DNA from: Salibacterium salarium | Lineage (GTDB): Bacteria > Bacillota > Bacilli > Bacillales > Marinococcaceae | Assembly (NCBI RefSeq): GCF_030813635.1 | Contig: NZ_JAUSUM010000001.1 | Span: forward strand, 62,001 to 126,000 | Direction of reading: 5' to 3' | Length of the DNA: 64,000 bases | Part shown: piece after piece, positions 36,371-46,113 of the stretch | Layout of the letters: the number at the start of each line of letters is the position of its first letter | Position numbering within the stretch: position 1 is the first letter of the stretch | Translations under genes and position numbers: made by a program | Notes under the pieces: generated by a model | Seen by the model: only the letters and a program-made list of their open reading frames with translations | Told to the model about the DNA's origin: nothing | The model's database searches: none

Positions 36371-37366
36371 GTGAGCGATCTATTTGAGGTTGTTAAAGGC
36401 CAGGTTAAAACAAAGTATCCTTCCATTGTATTTCCGGAAGGTGATGATGATCGAATTATTGAGGCAGCGGCGAAGCTTTCTACTGATCAGATGCTGAAGC
36501 CTATTATTGTTGGAAATGAAAAGAAGGTACGGGAAAAGGCAGAATCTTTAGGGGTGTCCTTTAAAGATGTAGCTGTGTATGACCCTGCATCGTATGAAAA
36601 CTTTGATACGTTAGTGGAGTCATTTGTAGAGCGCCGTAAAGGTAAAGAGACGGATGAAAGCGCCCGTGAAAAACTGCAAAATCCTAATTATTTTGGAACA
36701 ATGCTTGTATATCTTGGTTATGCAGATGGTTTGGTGAGTGGGGCTGCTCATTCAACAGGAGACACAGTAAGACCAGCCCTTCAAATTATCAAGACAAAAC
36801 CAGGTATTCAGAAAACATCAGGTGTCTTTATTATGGTGAAAGATGAGAAGAAATTTGTGTTTGCGGATTGCGCGATTAATATTTCCCCAAATGCCGAAGA
36901 GCTTGCTGAAATTGCGATTTCGACAGCAGAAACAGCTCAAACTTTTGACATAGATCCAAAAGTAGCCATGTTGAGTTTCTCAACCAAAGGTTCTGCGTCT
37001 TCGATGGAAACTCAGAAAGTGTCAGAAGCAACCGAAAAAGCACAAAACGATAGACCGGACCTTGTTGTTGATGGTGAGTTCCAATTTGATGCTGCTTTCG
37101 TACCAGCAGTTGCCCATACAAAAGCTCCGGATTCTCCATTGCAAGGAGAGGCCAACGTATTTATTTTCCCTAGCTTGGAATCCGGAAACTTAGGTTATAA
37201 GATTGCCCAGCGGCTAGGTGGGTATGATGCCATTGGACCAATACTGCAAGGCTTAAATAAACCAGTGAATGATCTTTCTCGCGGATGCAGTGTTGAAGAT
37301 GTATATAAACTGGCACTTATTACTGCAAAACAAGCGATTATGGAAAAAGACACAACGAATGTTTAA
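36371..37366 (+). CDS. pta: Phosphate acetyltransferase
   Basis: Converts acetyl-CoA and phosphate to acetyl phosphate in overflow metabolism. 331 aa, the short Gram-positive type. Family blocks VFPEGDDDRIIEAA, VSGAAHSTGDTVRPALQIIKT and NVFIFPSLESGNLGYKIAQR are present. The GTG at 36371 is preferred to the ATG at 36365: GGAGG at 36359-36363 sits only one base from the ATG but seven from the GTG, and the product then begins MSDLFEVV like B. subtilis Pta. Terminator directly after. Confidence 0.96.
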   Translation: MSDLFEVVKGQVKTKYPSIVFPEGDDDRIIEAAAKLSTDQMLKPIIVGNEKKVREKAESLGVSFKDVAVYDPASYENFDTLVESFVERRKGKETDESAREKLQNPNYFGTMLVYLGYADGLVSGAAHSTGDTVRPALQIIKTKPGIQKTSGVFIMVKDEKKFVFADCAINISPNAEELAEIAISTAETAQTFDIDPKVAMLSFSTKGSASSMETQKVSEATEKAQNDRPDLVVDGEFQFDAAFVPAVAHTKAPDSPLQGEANVFIFPSLESGNLGYKIAQRLGGYDAIGPILQGLNKPVNDLSRGCSVEDVYKLALITAKQAIMEKDTTNV

Positions 37367-37380
37367 ATAGATGAAATGCA

Positions 37381-37409
37381 ACCGCTCGATGTAATATCGA
37401 GCGGTTTTT
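37381..37409 (+). terminator. Terminator of pta
   Basis: ACCGCTCGAT pairs with ATCGAGCGGT around GTAAT, followed by TTTT. Confidence 0.92.
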
Positions 37410-37502
37410 AAAATAATATGTAATTTCCGCTCCTTCTCTTGTTGTTTACATAAAAAGTATTAAAATGGAAAAGAAATAGATACAGTGGCGGGAGGGAATA
37501 GT

Positions 37503-37775
37503 TTGAAGCTTGCTATACACATTGGATATTTTATTCTCTTTGCGGTTATGACGGCTGCAAGTGCTTTTGCGTTATTTGGTCAAGGGTTTGTAGAGGGAAT
37601 TGGTATAGTGTCTTTAGGACATATATTTATATTAGGAAGTATATGGACAATTGCTTATGTGCTGCACCTAGTATGTGTTGGTTGGAAAAGCCGTTTGATT
37701 CTTTTATTTTTCACCTTGACAGCATTATGTCTGTGGTTCTTGAGAGGGTATCCGATAGTAGAGAGTTTTGTTTAA
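37503..37775 (+). CDS. Small membrane protein, 90 aa
   Basis: Three predicted helices (about residues 6-24, 34-56 and 62-80). It starts at TTG 37503 with GGGAGGG six bases ahead; the in-frame GTG at 37485 has no such site. No family recognised. Eleven bases separate it from the next gene, also a three-helix protein, so they probably form a pair. Confidence 0.6.
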   Translation: MKLAIHIGYFILFAVMTAASAFALFGQGFVEGIGIVSLGHIFILGSIWTIAYVLHLVCVGWKSRLILLFFTLTALCLWFLRGYPIVESFV

Positions 37776-37786
37776 CAGGGGGCTTT

Positions 37787-38089
37787 ATGAGAATATGGAA
37801 TATTGTCAGTGTCATAGTTGCTGGAATGGTAACGGTCTATGGTTTTTTATTAACATCGATAGTTATGCTGCCGGGTAGTGGAGGCGGAGCTTGGATAGTT
37901 ATTGTTATAACAAGTGTGATTCTGGTTCTATGGTTCTGGATTCTCTACCGATTTTACAAGCAGAACCATGGACGTCATATGGTTTGGATGACATCTCTTC
38001 TATTAACTATACCGGCATGCTTATATGCTGTAGAGATAGCTCTGATTCTTACGAATAGTTCACACGATATATGGGATTGGTTGATATAA
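37787..38089 (+). CDS. Small membrane protein, 100 aa
   Basis: Three predicted helices (about residues 5-28, 36-57, 68-90) with a Gly-rich GSGGGAW turn between the first two and a basic YKQNHGRH loop. ATG 37787 follows AGGGGGC. A longer frame from 37643 overlaps the preceding gene and is not supported. No family recognised. Confidence 0.6.
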   Translation: MRIWNIVSVIVAGMVTVYGFLLTSIVMLPGSGGGAWIVIVITSVILVLWFWILYRFYKQNHGRHMVWMTSLLLTIPACLYAVEIALILTNSSHDIWDWLI

Positions 38090-38264
38090 CTCGTTATCTT
38101 CCGTTATTTATTCAATTGTCATGGAGATTAGAATTGTCTCTGTACTTCAATAGATCCCCTTTACGCAGTGTGAAGATAAAGATACTATTTTACGAAAAGG
38201 ATGAAAATTCAATCGACTTATTTGATAGGGGTAATAAGCAATAGGTTAAAGGGGAGGTATTCAC

Positions 38265-38480
38265 ATGAGTGCAAATAAAGAAACGCCTGAAAGACGAAGA
38301 GAAAGATTAAGACAAGAAGAATTAAGAAAAAATCCATCAGGTAATATGAAAGATGCTTCTAGTAAAGCAAACAGCAGTGGGCTTGTGGATTTAGTTAACA
38401 GTCTCGGTTGGAAAGGGATGGGCATCCTAATTGTTGTCATAATTGTTGGTTATATAATCGCTTCTCTTTTTTTCGGTTAA
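38265..38480 (+). CDS. DUF6366-like small membrane protein
   Basis: 71 aa. A basic, charged N-terminal half (ETPERRRERLRQEELRKNPS) is followed by SGLVDLVNSLGWKGMG and one helix at about residues 50-69. It resembles the DUF6366 family of short Bacillales proteins of unknown function. GGGGAGG lies eight bases ahead of ATG 38265. The 175 bases upstream hold nothing recognised. Confidence 0.75.
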   Translation: MSANKETPERRRERLRQEELRKNPSGNMKDASSKANSSGLVDLVNSLGWKGMGILIVVIIVGYIIASLFFG

Positions 38481-38653
38481 AAGGATTTTTTTGCATTAAT
38501 GTTGGAAATGTCTTAGTTAACCCAAGCCAAAACTTCTTCCGTTCGCATGATGCTACGGGTCATCATTTTTTGAAAACACTCCCATGTTGTTCAGAGAAGT
38601 CTTCCGATTCGTTGTCAAAACGGCTCACCAAACCGCTCAGACACGTTTTTACT

Positions 38654-39502
38654 TTAACATTGGTTTGTCCCTTTTTTGATAGCTTTATTATTACGTTCTA
38701 CAACCCTATCGAAAAAATTTTCAAAGCGAGTGAACTCATGTGGTTGAAGAGAAGAAGACTCGATTATTGCTCCTTCTTTTTGAAACGTTGTGAGCAATCG
38801 ATATAATATATCATTGATAGACATGGTTTTCCCAAATAGTTCGGTTAAGGACGACATCACCTGAGGTTCAATCTGAGGCGGGGTGAAACGTGTTGCTTCC
38901 CCTTTAGAAGCCTCCTGATAGAAACGTTGAAGCACTTTTGCCCGTTCTGCACCGCTCTTTGTAACAGCTAAATAAATTTGAACGGCAGCTCCCCCACGAA
39001 TTCGTCGTTGTGAAATACCAGCGAATTTTTTACCGCCTATACTCAAATCATAATCACCAGGACAATAAGATCCTTTCACTTCATACGCTTCAATCGTTCC
39101 TGGTGCATCTGGGAATATGAGTCGGATTAATTCCCACATGACATCATAGCCGCTATGAATCGAGAATTTTTTATTTTCTTTAAAAATTAAGGATAAGTTA
39201 AAAATTCCTTCATCTAACACAACAGCTAATCCCCCGGAGTTTCGGACAATCACACGATATCCTTCTTCTTCAAGGTATTGTATACCTGCAGCTGCATATG
39301 GAAGACGAGTGTCTTGAATTCCTAACACAATAGTTGGATGGTGAACCCAGGCCCGCATAATAGAAGCAGACGCCCCTTCTCCAACACTCGCACAAAATGT
39401 ATCATCGAGCGCAAATGACTGCAGGGGATTAAATTGAAGGCCTGAACTTGAATGATCGACCCAGCGCCACGTTTGGTTCCATAGCATGTTTTTAACATCC
39501 AT
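38654..39502 (-). CDS. lipL: Octanoyl-[GcvH]:protein N-octanoyltransferase LipL
   Basis: Moves octanoyl groups from GcvH to E2 subunits in the Bacillus lipoate pathway. 282 aa of the biotin/lipoate-ligase fold. The nucleophile is the Cys in GSYCPGDYDLSI, and RNSGGLAVVLDEGIFNLSL and KKFAGISQRR frame the acyl site. The start at 39502 gives GGAG nine bases upstream; an ATG two codons earlier (39508) is also possible. Position after pta matches B. subtilis ywfL. Confidence 0.93.
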   Translation of the reverse strand: MDVKNMLWNQTWRWVDHSSSGLQFNPLQSFALDDTFCASVGEGASASIMRAWVHHPTIVLGIQDTRLPYAAAGIQYLEEEGYRVIVRNSGGLAVVLDEGIFNLSLIFKENKKFSIHSGYDVMWELIRLIFPDAPGTIEAYEVKGSYCPGDYDLSIGGKKFAGISQRRIRGGAAVQIYLAVTKSGAERAKVLQRFYQEASKGEATRFTPPQIEPQVMSSLTELFGKTMSINDILYRLLTTFQKEGAIIESSSLQPHEFTRFENFFDRVVERNNKAIKKGTNQC

Positions 39503-39761
39503 TAGCATTAACTCCGATCGTTCGTGTGATATAGATAACTCATTGATTATAGCATGAAATAAGAAGGGAAAAAATGACTACATATTTTCTATATATCTGT
39601 CACTTTTAGCTGTGGTATACTTAATTGTTACAAAGGAGACTTGTATATCCCTGTTATTTCATCTTTTGTTTGCATAGAATATAGTAGTTGAATTTTCTAT
39701 ATTTTGCAAAAGGGGAGGGGATTTTAATTTTAAATACAACAAAGAGAGGAGTTAGAACGAC

Positions 39762-41012
39762 ATGAATCAAAATCTAACAAAGAAAATTCTATACGCCTTA
39801 TTATTTGGTGTGATAACTGGTCTTATTTTAAATTTCGTGCCGGAAAATGTTTTTGGCGGAATTGATAGTTATGTACTAAACCCCGTTGGTGAAATCTTTT
39901 TAAACTTAATTACGATGCTCGTTGTTCCGATTGTCTTCATATCTATATCTCTTGGAACAGCCAGTCTAAAAGATCCTGTTCAATTGGGACGAATTGGTGG
40001 AAAAACGATTTCATTTTATCTTATTACTACAACGATAGCGCTTGTTATCGGTCTTAGCCTTGCGTATGTCATACAGCCCGGAGCAGAAGGTGCTTTTGAC
40101 ACACAAAATCAGGAATATAATGCAGAAGAAGCTCCTCCGATTATGGACACACTTTTGAACGTTATTCCGGACAACCCGGTGAATGCTATGGCAGAAGCAA
40201 ATATGCTTCAAATCATTGCTGTTGCGATATTTTTTGGTATTGCTCTTGCGAAACTTGGGGATAAAACAGAAGGGCTTCATAAACTTTTAGAACAAGCGAA
40301 TGAAGTGATGATGTTTCTAGTAAATGTTGTCATGTATACAGCGCCATATGGTGCCTTTGCCCTCATTGCTTCGTCTGTTGGTGCAGCCGGTGTAAATGGT
40401 TTGCAGCAAATGTTGATGTATATGATTACCATTACACTGGGACTTGTTCTTCATGCTGCAATCACGTATGGAATAGCGATTAAAGCTATAGGAAAAGCAA
40501 GTCCTGTTCAATTTTTTAAAAACTTTTTCCCTGCCATGGCGGTCGCCTTTAGTACTTCAAGCTCAAGCGGAACATTGCCGGTGTCGATGAGAACCGCCCA
40601 AGAAAAATTAGGGATCAGCAAACCGGTCAGCAGTTTCGTACAACCTTTAGGTGCAACGATAAATATGGATGGTACGGCAATTATGCAAGCAGTAGCAACA
40701 GTGTTTATTGCTCAAGTATATGGAGGAGACCTTGCCTTTTCCCAACTTGTGATGGTGGTATTAACCGCAACGCTTGCTAGTATTGGGACAGCAGGTGTCC
40801 CCGGAGTCGGACTGATTATGCTTGCGATGGTATTACAGCAAGTCGGACTTCCAGTTGAAGGCATTGCAATCGTACTTGGTGTCGACCGATTACTTGATAT
40901 GCTTCGTACGTCACTGAATATTACTGGGGATGCAGCATGTGCTTATATTATCGATCGTTCTGAACAAAAGAAAGAAAAAGAAAATGATATAGAATCGCCA
41001 GAGTCTGTATAA
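39762..41012 (+). CDS. Dicarboxylate/amino acid:cation symporter (DAACS family)
   Basis: Secondary transporter for glutamate/aspartate or C4-dicarboxylates driven by sodium or protons. 416 aa, about eight helices and two hairpins. HP1 carries the serine-rich SSSSGTLPVSM, and TM7 has NMDGTAIMQ, the cation-binding NMDGT. HP2 has GVPGVG, and TM8 has DRLLDMLRTSLNITGD. The sequence does not settle which acid is carried. AGGAG lies before ATG 39762. Single gene with its own terminator. Confidence 0.92.
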   Translation: MNQNLTKKILYALLFGVITGLILNFVPENVFGGIDSYVLNPVGEIFLNLITMLVVPIVFISISLGTASLKDPVQLGRIGGKTISFYLITTTIALVIGLSLAYVIQPGAEGAFDTQNQEYNAEEAPPIMDTLLNVIPDNPVNAMAEANMLQIIAVAIFFGIALAKLGDKTEGLHKLLEQANEVMMFLVNVVMYTAPYGAFALIASSVGAAGVNGLQQMLMYMITITLGLVLHAAITYGIAIKAIGKASPVQFFKNFFPAMAVAFSTSSSSGTLPVSMRTAQEKLGISKPVSSFVQPLGATINMDGTAIMQAVATVFIAQVYGGDLAFSQLVMVVLTATLASIGTAGVPGVGLIMLAMVLQQVGLPVEGIAIVLGVDRLLDMLRTSLNITGDAACAYIIDRSEQKKEKENDIESPESV

Positions 41013-41017
41013 ACGAA

Positions 41018-41052
41018 GCCCGGGATAGAGTTGTTCTCTAATCCTGGGTTTT
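41018..41052 (+). terminator. Terminator of the symporter gene
   Basis: CCCGGGATAGAG pairs with CTCTAATCCTGGG (one bulge, one G-T pair) around TTGTT, followed by TTTT. Confidence 0.8.
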
Positions 41053-41147
41053 CGTATTCTTTTGCTTCTTTTGCGGAAGGATTGGTATAATACAGAGTAA
41101 ATACTAGTTTTGCGGACATAAGCATGACAAGGGAGTGGGCCTGGACT

Positions 41148-42473
41148 ATGGAAGGTAATCGAAAGCTGCAGGAAGAAAAAGTATTCAAAGATCCAGTACA
41201 TCGGTATATTCACATTCGTGATGAATTGATATGGGACCTTATTGGTACAAGAGAGTTTCAACGCCTGCGTCGCATTCGTCAATTAGGCACGACATTTCTA
41301 ACATTCCATGGAGCAGAACATACACGATTTAACCATTCTCTGGGCGTTTATGAGATTATGAGACGGATAATTGAAGTATTTGATGGAAGGCCGCACTGGG
41401 AAGAAAGTGAACGCTTACTATGCCTTAGTGCTGCTCTTTTACATGATATTGGACATGGCCCATTCTCCCATTCTTTTGAAAAAATGTTTCAAACGGATCA
41501 TGAATGGTGGACACGAAAAATTATTGTAGAAGATACAGAAGTTAATCAAATATTACGCCGGATGGGGGAAGACTTTCCTCAAAAAGTAGCGGATGTCATT
41601 GAAAAAACGTATCCAAATAAGTTGGTTGTAAGCATGATTTCGAGTCAAATTGATGCGGATCGGATGGATTATTTACAACGAGATGCGTATTATACCGGAG
41701 TCAGCTATGGTCATTTTGATATGGAAAGAATTTTGAGAGTGATGAGACCTACCGAAGATCAAGCTGTCATTAAATATACGGGGATGCACGCGGTGGAAGA
41801 TTATATTATGAGCCGTTATCAAATGTATTGGCAAGTATACTTTCATCCAGTCACACGTAGCGCCGAGGTCATTTTAAGTAAGATTTTACAACGAGTTAAA
41901 ACGTTATATGCAGACGGCTATGCGTTTTCGCAGTCTCCACATCACTTTATCGGTTTTTTTGATGGAACAATTAATTTAGAGCAATATTTGCAATTGGATG
42001 AATCGGTAACACTGTACTATTTTCAGATGTGGCAGTTAGAAGATGACCCTGTTTTAAAAGATTTATGCCAGCGTTTTATGAACCGTCGCCTGTTCAAATA
42101 CGTTGAGTTTGATCAGCAGCTATTATTAAATGAATGGTCCAAGCTACAGGAATTATTTACTAGAGCCGACATTGATCCGGAGTATTACTTGGTTATTGAT
42201 TCTTCGTCTGATCTCCCGTATGATTTTTATCGTCCTGGAGAAGAGGAAGAACGGATGCCAATTCATTTGTTAATGCCGGACAAACGATTGCGTGAATTAT
42301 CGAGAGAATCCGACTTAGTAGAAGCTATTTCTGGGAAAAAACGAACAGATCACAAATTATATTACCCAGCCGAATGGCTTGATTCACCAGGACATGAAAA
42401 AGAAAAACAACAAATTAAAGATATTTTATTTTCTCAACCAGATAATCAGGAAATGGATTTTCGAGAAGGATAG
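41148..42473 (+). CDS. ywfO: HD-domain phosphohydrolase YwfO
   Basis: Relative of dNTP triphosphohydrolases/SAMHD1. 441 aa. Metal-binding HD residues: His in GAEHTRFNHSLGVYE, His-Asp in LLHDIGHGPFSHSFE and a distal Asp in QIDADRMDYL. ATG 41148 gives the family N-terminus (LQEEKVFKDPVHRY); an in-frame ATG at 41124 lies upstream but the extra residues are not conserved with YwfO. Possible activities are dNTP or nucleotide hydrolysis. Confidence 0.92.
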   Translation: MEGNRKLQEEKVFKDPVHRYIHIRDELIWDLIGTREFQRLRRIRQLGTTFLTFHGAEHTRFNHSLGVYEIMRRIIEVFDGRPHWEESERLLCLSAALLHDIGHGPFSHSFEKMFQTDHEWWTRKIIVEDTEVNQILRRMGEDFPQKVADVIEKTYPNKLVVSMISSQIDADRMDYLQRDAYYTGVSYGHFDMERILRVMRPTEDQAVIKYTGMHAVEDYIMSRYQMYWQVYFHPVTRSAEVILSKILQRVKTLYADGYAFSQSPHHFIGFFDGTINLEQYLQLDESVTLYYFQMWQLEDDPVLKDLCQRFMNRRLFKYVEFDQQLLLNEWSKLQELFTRADIDPEYYLVIDSSSDLPYDFYRPGEEEERMPIHLLMPDKRLRELSRESDLVEAISGKKRTDHKLYYPAEWLDSPGHEKEKQQIKDILFSQPDNQEMDFREG

Positions 42474-42522
42474 TTCCTATTGTGATATATAATGGTATGG
42501 ATTATTGAAGGAGGATCATGTC

Positions 42523-43020
42523 ATGTTGCCTGATCATGCTAGATTATTGGCTTTATTACAAGATGCCGGAGAAATTGTGGGAAGAAAAAAGTGGCAAAAG
42601 ATGGTGTACATAAGTAAAAAAATGCAGCTGCCCTTGCAGGAAAAATATACTTTTCATATGTATGGTCCGTATTCGGAAGAATTGACCCTTCGTACAGAAG
42701 AGCTTTGCAGCCTCGGATTTGTAACAGAAACAAAAGAAAGCAAATCCGGCTATTATCAATATCGTTATCAACTGACAGAAGCGGGGAACACATTTTTAGA
42801 TACATTTTCTTTAGAATGGCCGCACCAAAAAGCGAAAGAAATTATACAGCGTTTAAATCAGTACAATGCTAAGTTTTTAGAGTTAGTATCGACCATGTTG
42901 TATTTTGAAGAACTGTCTAAGGATGAAGTGAAAGAAAAAGTATTTACATTGAAGAAAAGCCAAAACTATAAAGATGTAGATATAGAAGAAGCTTGGACGT
43001 TTATTGATTCTTTGAAATAA
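42523..43020 (+). CDS. ywgA: YwgA family protein
   Basis: 165-aa cytosolic protein with a winged-helix-like N-terminal half (HARLLALLQDAGEIVGRKKW, MYGPYSEEL) recalling phage antirepressor/Panacea-type domains. Function unknown. Recognised chiefly by its place between ywfO and ywhD. ATG 42523 has AAGGAGG eight bases ahead; an in-frame TTG at 42505 lies within the ribosome binding site region. Confidence 0.88.
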   Translation: MLPDHARLLALLQDAGEIVGRKKWQKMVYISKKMQLPLQEKYTFHMYGPYSEELTLRTEELCSLGFVTETKESKSGYYQYRYQLTEAGNTFLDTFSLEWPHQKAKEIIQRLNQYNAKFLELVSTMLYFEELSKDEVKEKVFTLKKSQNYKDVDIEEAWTFIDSLK

Positions 43021-43072
43021 AGGTTTCAAACACGGTATGATAGAAGGAGAACTTTAAAAAGGAGACGATTCC

Positions 43073-43633
43073 ATGGATCTTTTTGATAAAGATAAAGATG
43101 AAAACAAAGGGAACAAGAAGAGAAAAGGCGGCGGTTTTAACATTTTAAGTGGTGATGCCACCGGTGGTGATGGTGGGTATGGAGCTGGTACGTTAAGCTT
43201 AGATAATATGACCCCCATCATTGTCGATCCAGGTGAAGATAATGCCTTCATAGATATGGGAGCTCTTCACGCTCGTTCGGCTGTGGAAAAGCGCGTGAAG
43301 TTTTCCAATGATAAAGAAGAAGTGCCTTCCCCGAAACTGTATTGGATGGTATGGGTGACAGTGGACCATAGAGACGGTAAACCTCATTATTCCGGTGTTG
43401 CCGCTTGTGAGATGTTAGTAGAAGAGTCAGACAACCGCATTCGCAAAGGATACAAAAGTTTGCCGGAGCACGTAAATAACATGGATAAGTCATTAAAGGG
43501 CCGTATCATTCTTGAACAGATGGATGACCACTCGAAGTATATACTAGGAGCGTTTCTAAAAGGATTTAATGAGGATTTTTGGAATAATTCAAGTGAAGAG
43601 CTGCATCAAACGTTAGATGTCAAGGAAGAATAA
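43073..43633 (+). CDS. ywhD: YwhD family protein
   Basis: 186 aa, cytosolic. It begins with a highly charged stretch (DKDKDENKGNKKRKGGG), followed by FNILSGDATGGDGGYGAGTL, the family signature. YWMVWVTVDH and a C-terminal LGAFLKGFNEDFW follow. Function unknown. GGAG precedes ATG 43073. Probably cotranscribed with ywgA. Confidence 0.92.
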   Translation: MDLFDKDKDENKGNKKRKGGGFNILSGDATGGDGGYGAGTLSLDNMTPIIVDPGEDNAFIDMGALHARSAVEKRVKFSNDKEEVPSPKLYWMVWVTVDHRDGKPHYSGVAACEMLVEESDNRIRKGYKSLPEHVNNMDKSLKGRIILEQMDDHSKYILGAFLKGFNEDFWNNSSEELHQTLDVKEE

Positions 43634-43755
43634 GAGCCAGATATAATATTTGACGAAATTATGAACGATTTTTGAACAATTCTAAGATGTATTGTTCTTT
43701 CCGTAAAATATCAATACACTAGAAATACACACACGATTCATAGAACTAGGACACT

Positions 43756-43795
43756 AAAACGTGCAAGGGCGCCCATCCAGCTCCTTGCACGTTTT
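43756..43795. terminator. Bidirectional terminator between ywhD and pbpG
   Basis: AAAACGTGCAAGG (43756-43768) pairs perfectly with CCTTGCACGTTTT (43783-43795); the A/T ends serve both strands. Confidence 0.92.
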
Positions 43796-43804
43796 GGTTT
43801 GCCG

Positions 43805-45901
43805 CTAGGATTGAAACCATTTCTTTAAACGATCAAAAAATTTATCCTCTTGTTCCGGCAAGTCATCTTCTCGTTGATTTTCCTGGTTTTCTGTGTCTTC
43901 TGCTTCGTTTTCTATTTCTTCTGTGCAAGATTTTTGTGGTTCCGTCCCCTTTTCAAAAGCCATTGTTTTGGCTGCTCCACACTCTTCTGATCCAAGCAAG
44001 CCTGTTTCGGGGTCAATGTCTGCTTGTACGACACCCGGTGGAGGAGTGAAATCCAACTTCAATTTATCTTCCAACCCTTCTCCCATAAATTGTGCCCAAA
44101 TACGTTTAGATATTTGTCCTTCTTCGGCATGATTCATTTCTCGATTGTCATCATAACCGACCCAAACGGAAGTAATGAGCTGAGGAGAAAAGCCAACCAT
44201 CCAGCTGTCAAAATCAGTAGAACCGCTTTTACCGGCAAGCGGACGGTCTATTAAATGGGAAACAGACTGACCTGTGACGGATGTATAGCTGCCCATCGAT
44301 TCATCAAACGTTCCTTGCATCATGTCCGTTACGACGTAGGATTTATCAGGATCAAAGACTTGATCGGTTTGATGTTCTGCCTCCATCAGTACATTTCCGT
44401 CTGCATCTGTAATTTTTTCAATAAATGTGGGTTCAATAGCTTCGCCACCATTAGCAAATGGACCATATCCAGCTGCTAAGTCCAACACTTTTATATTTTG
44501 TGTCCCAAGAGCAAGGGAAGGGATAGGAGAAAAATCTGCTTCTATTCCCGCTTGTTCTGCTGTTTTAACAAGTGCATCAGGACCAAGATAAAGATGAGTT
44601 TTGACAGCAAAGATGTTATCAGAAACAGCAAGCGCTTCGTTCATGGGAATAAAATCATGAGCGTATCTTTCTCCATAGTTTCCAGGTGAATAAGTGTCAC
44701 CATCTTCATTTATTTCAAAATCTGTCGGTTCGCTGCGAAAAGAAGTGAGCGGAGTGAATCCATCTTCGAGTGCCGCGTAATACAAAAATGGTTTGAACGC
44801 AGACCCAGGTGGTCGTGATGCTTCTGTAACACGATTGAATGTACTTTCTTCATAACTTTTCCCACCGACAAGTGCTCGAACAGCTCCATTTTCAGGGTCA
44901 ATCGCAACGAGTGCCCCTTGGAGTTCAGAGTCTTTAGCAATTTCAAGTCGTACCCATTTTTCTGCTTTTTCTTGAAGGGTGGGATCTAGTGTCGTATATA
45001 TGTTCAATCCTCCTTGTTCGATTCGTTGCGGATCAATGTCGAGTTCTCTCTCTAATAACTTATCAATATGGTCTTGAAAGTATGGTCCGACTCTGTCATC
45101 GGCCAACTGCCCCGGGGGCTCCAATGAAATCGAGGTATTCTCGACTTCTGTTTTTTTAGATGACGTAATCATTCCAGCCTCTTCCATGGAATGAAGAACA
45201 ATGCTTTGTCTTTCTCGAGCCCGTTCTGGATATGAAAAAGGGGAATAATAAGAAGGCCCCTTTGGCACACCAGCAAGTAAAGTAGCTTCCGCAAGTGATA
45301 GTGCTTTCGCTGATTTGTCAAAATAAAGGCGCGATGCAGCTTCAATGCCATAGGCACCATGACCGAAATAAATAGTATTTAAATATCCTTCCAAAATGGT
45401 TTCTTTATCATAATGAGCTTCCAATCGAAGGGCATAGTAGGCTTCTTCTAATTTTCGTGACCATGTTTTTTCATGTGATAAGAATAAATTTCTAGCATAT
45501 TGCTGTGTAATAGTGCTTGCACCCTGGGCTTTTGATAATGTTTTTATATTAGTTGCGGCAGCAGAAGCGATTCTTGAGATATCAAATCCATTATGATCAT
45601 AAAATTCACGATCTTCCACCGCGATTGTTGCGTCCACAACGTCAGGCGATATCTCATCAAGTGGTGCCCAATAACGTTGCTGTCCGTTATGATGTTCCCC
45701 AATGACCGATTGGTCCGCTCCGTAAAAGACGGTCGATTGATCTACTTGAATGGGAGGAGGTTTTAGTAAAAATGCACCGGTTATCGCAATCAGCAGTCCG
45801 CTCATACCAAGAATACCGATTAACAAGATGGCTCGAATGAATAGTCGTATCCATCCCGGCCTTCGTTTTCGTCGGCTGCTTCGCTGCATTGCTGTATCCA
45901 A
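43805..45901 (-). CDS. pbpG: Class A penicillin-binding protein (PbpG/YwhE type)
   Basis: Bifunctional peptidoglycan synthase. 698 aa. A cytoplasmic basic segment and one helix (about residues 19-43) precede the GT51 glycosyltransferase domain with Glu96 in EDREFYDHNGFD and ITQQYARN. The transpeptidase domain has Ser367 in SAFK, SDN near 427 and KSGS in place of KTG near 550. The C-terminal 60 residues are very acidic. In B. subtilis the pbpG gene follows ywhD and is expressed in the forespore. Confidence 0.92.
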   Translation of the reverse strand: MDTAMQRSSRRKRRPGWIRLFIRAILLIGILGMSGLLIAITGAFLLKPPPIQVDQSTVFYGADQSVIGEHHNGQQRYWAPLDEISPDVVDATIAVEDREFYDHNGFDISRIASAAATNIKTLSKAQGASTITQQYARNLFLSHEKTWSRKLEEAYYALRLEAHYDKETILEGYLNTIYFGHGAYGIEAASRLYFDKSAKALSLAEATLLAGVPKGPSYYSPFSYPERARERQSIVLHSMEEAGMITSSKKTEVENTSISLEPPGQLADDRVGPYFQDHIDKLLERELDIDPQRIEQGGLNIYTTLDPTLQEKAEKWVRLEIAKDSELQGALVAIDPENGAVRALVGGKSYEESTFNRVTEASRPPGSAFKPFLYYAALEDGFTPLTSFRSEPTDFEINEDGDTYSPGNYGERYAHDFIPMNEALAVSDNIFAVKTHLYLGPDALVKTAEQAGIEADFSPIPSLALGTQNIKVLDLAAGYGPFANGGEAIEPTFIEKITDADGNVLMEAEHQTDQVFDPDKSYVVTDMMQGTFDESMGSYTSVTGQSVSHLIDRPLAGKSGSTDFDSWMVGFSPQLITSVWVGYDDNREMNHAEEGQISKRIWAQFMGEGLEDKLKLDFTPPPGVVQADIDPETGLLGSEECGAAKTMAFEKGTEPQKSCTEEIENEAEDTENQENQREDDLPEQEDKFFDRLKKWFQS

Positions 45902-46113
45902 TTCCTTCCCCTCCTTTTATAGTGAAATGCGTTTGACGACATACATGCTTTTACCATTTTGGGTTATTTTTTCACCTTTTAAACGCAGAATTGCTCTGTT
46001 ATATGAAATAGCTTTTATCCATAATGTTTGGGAAAGAAACACTATACCTTAATAATTGATTAACAATGCTTGAGTATAATGAAAGCAGCAATAGGAGGGG
46101 AGGGGTACGTAAA

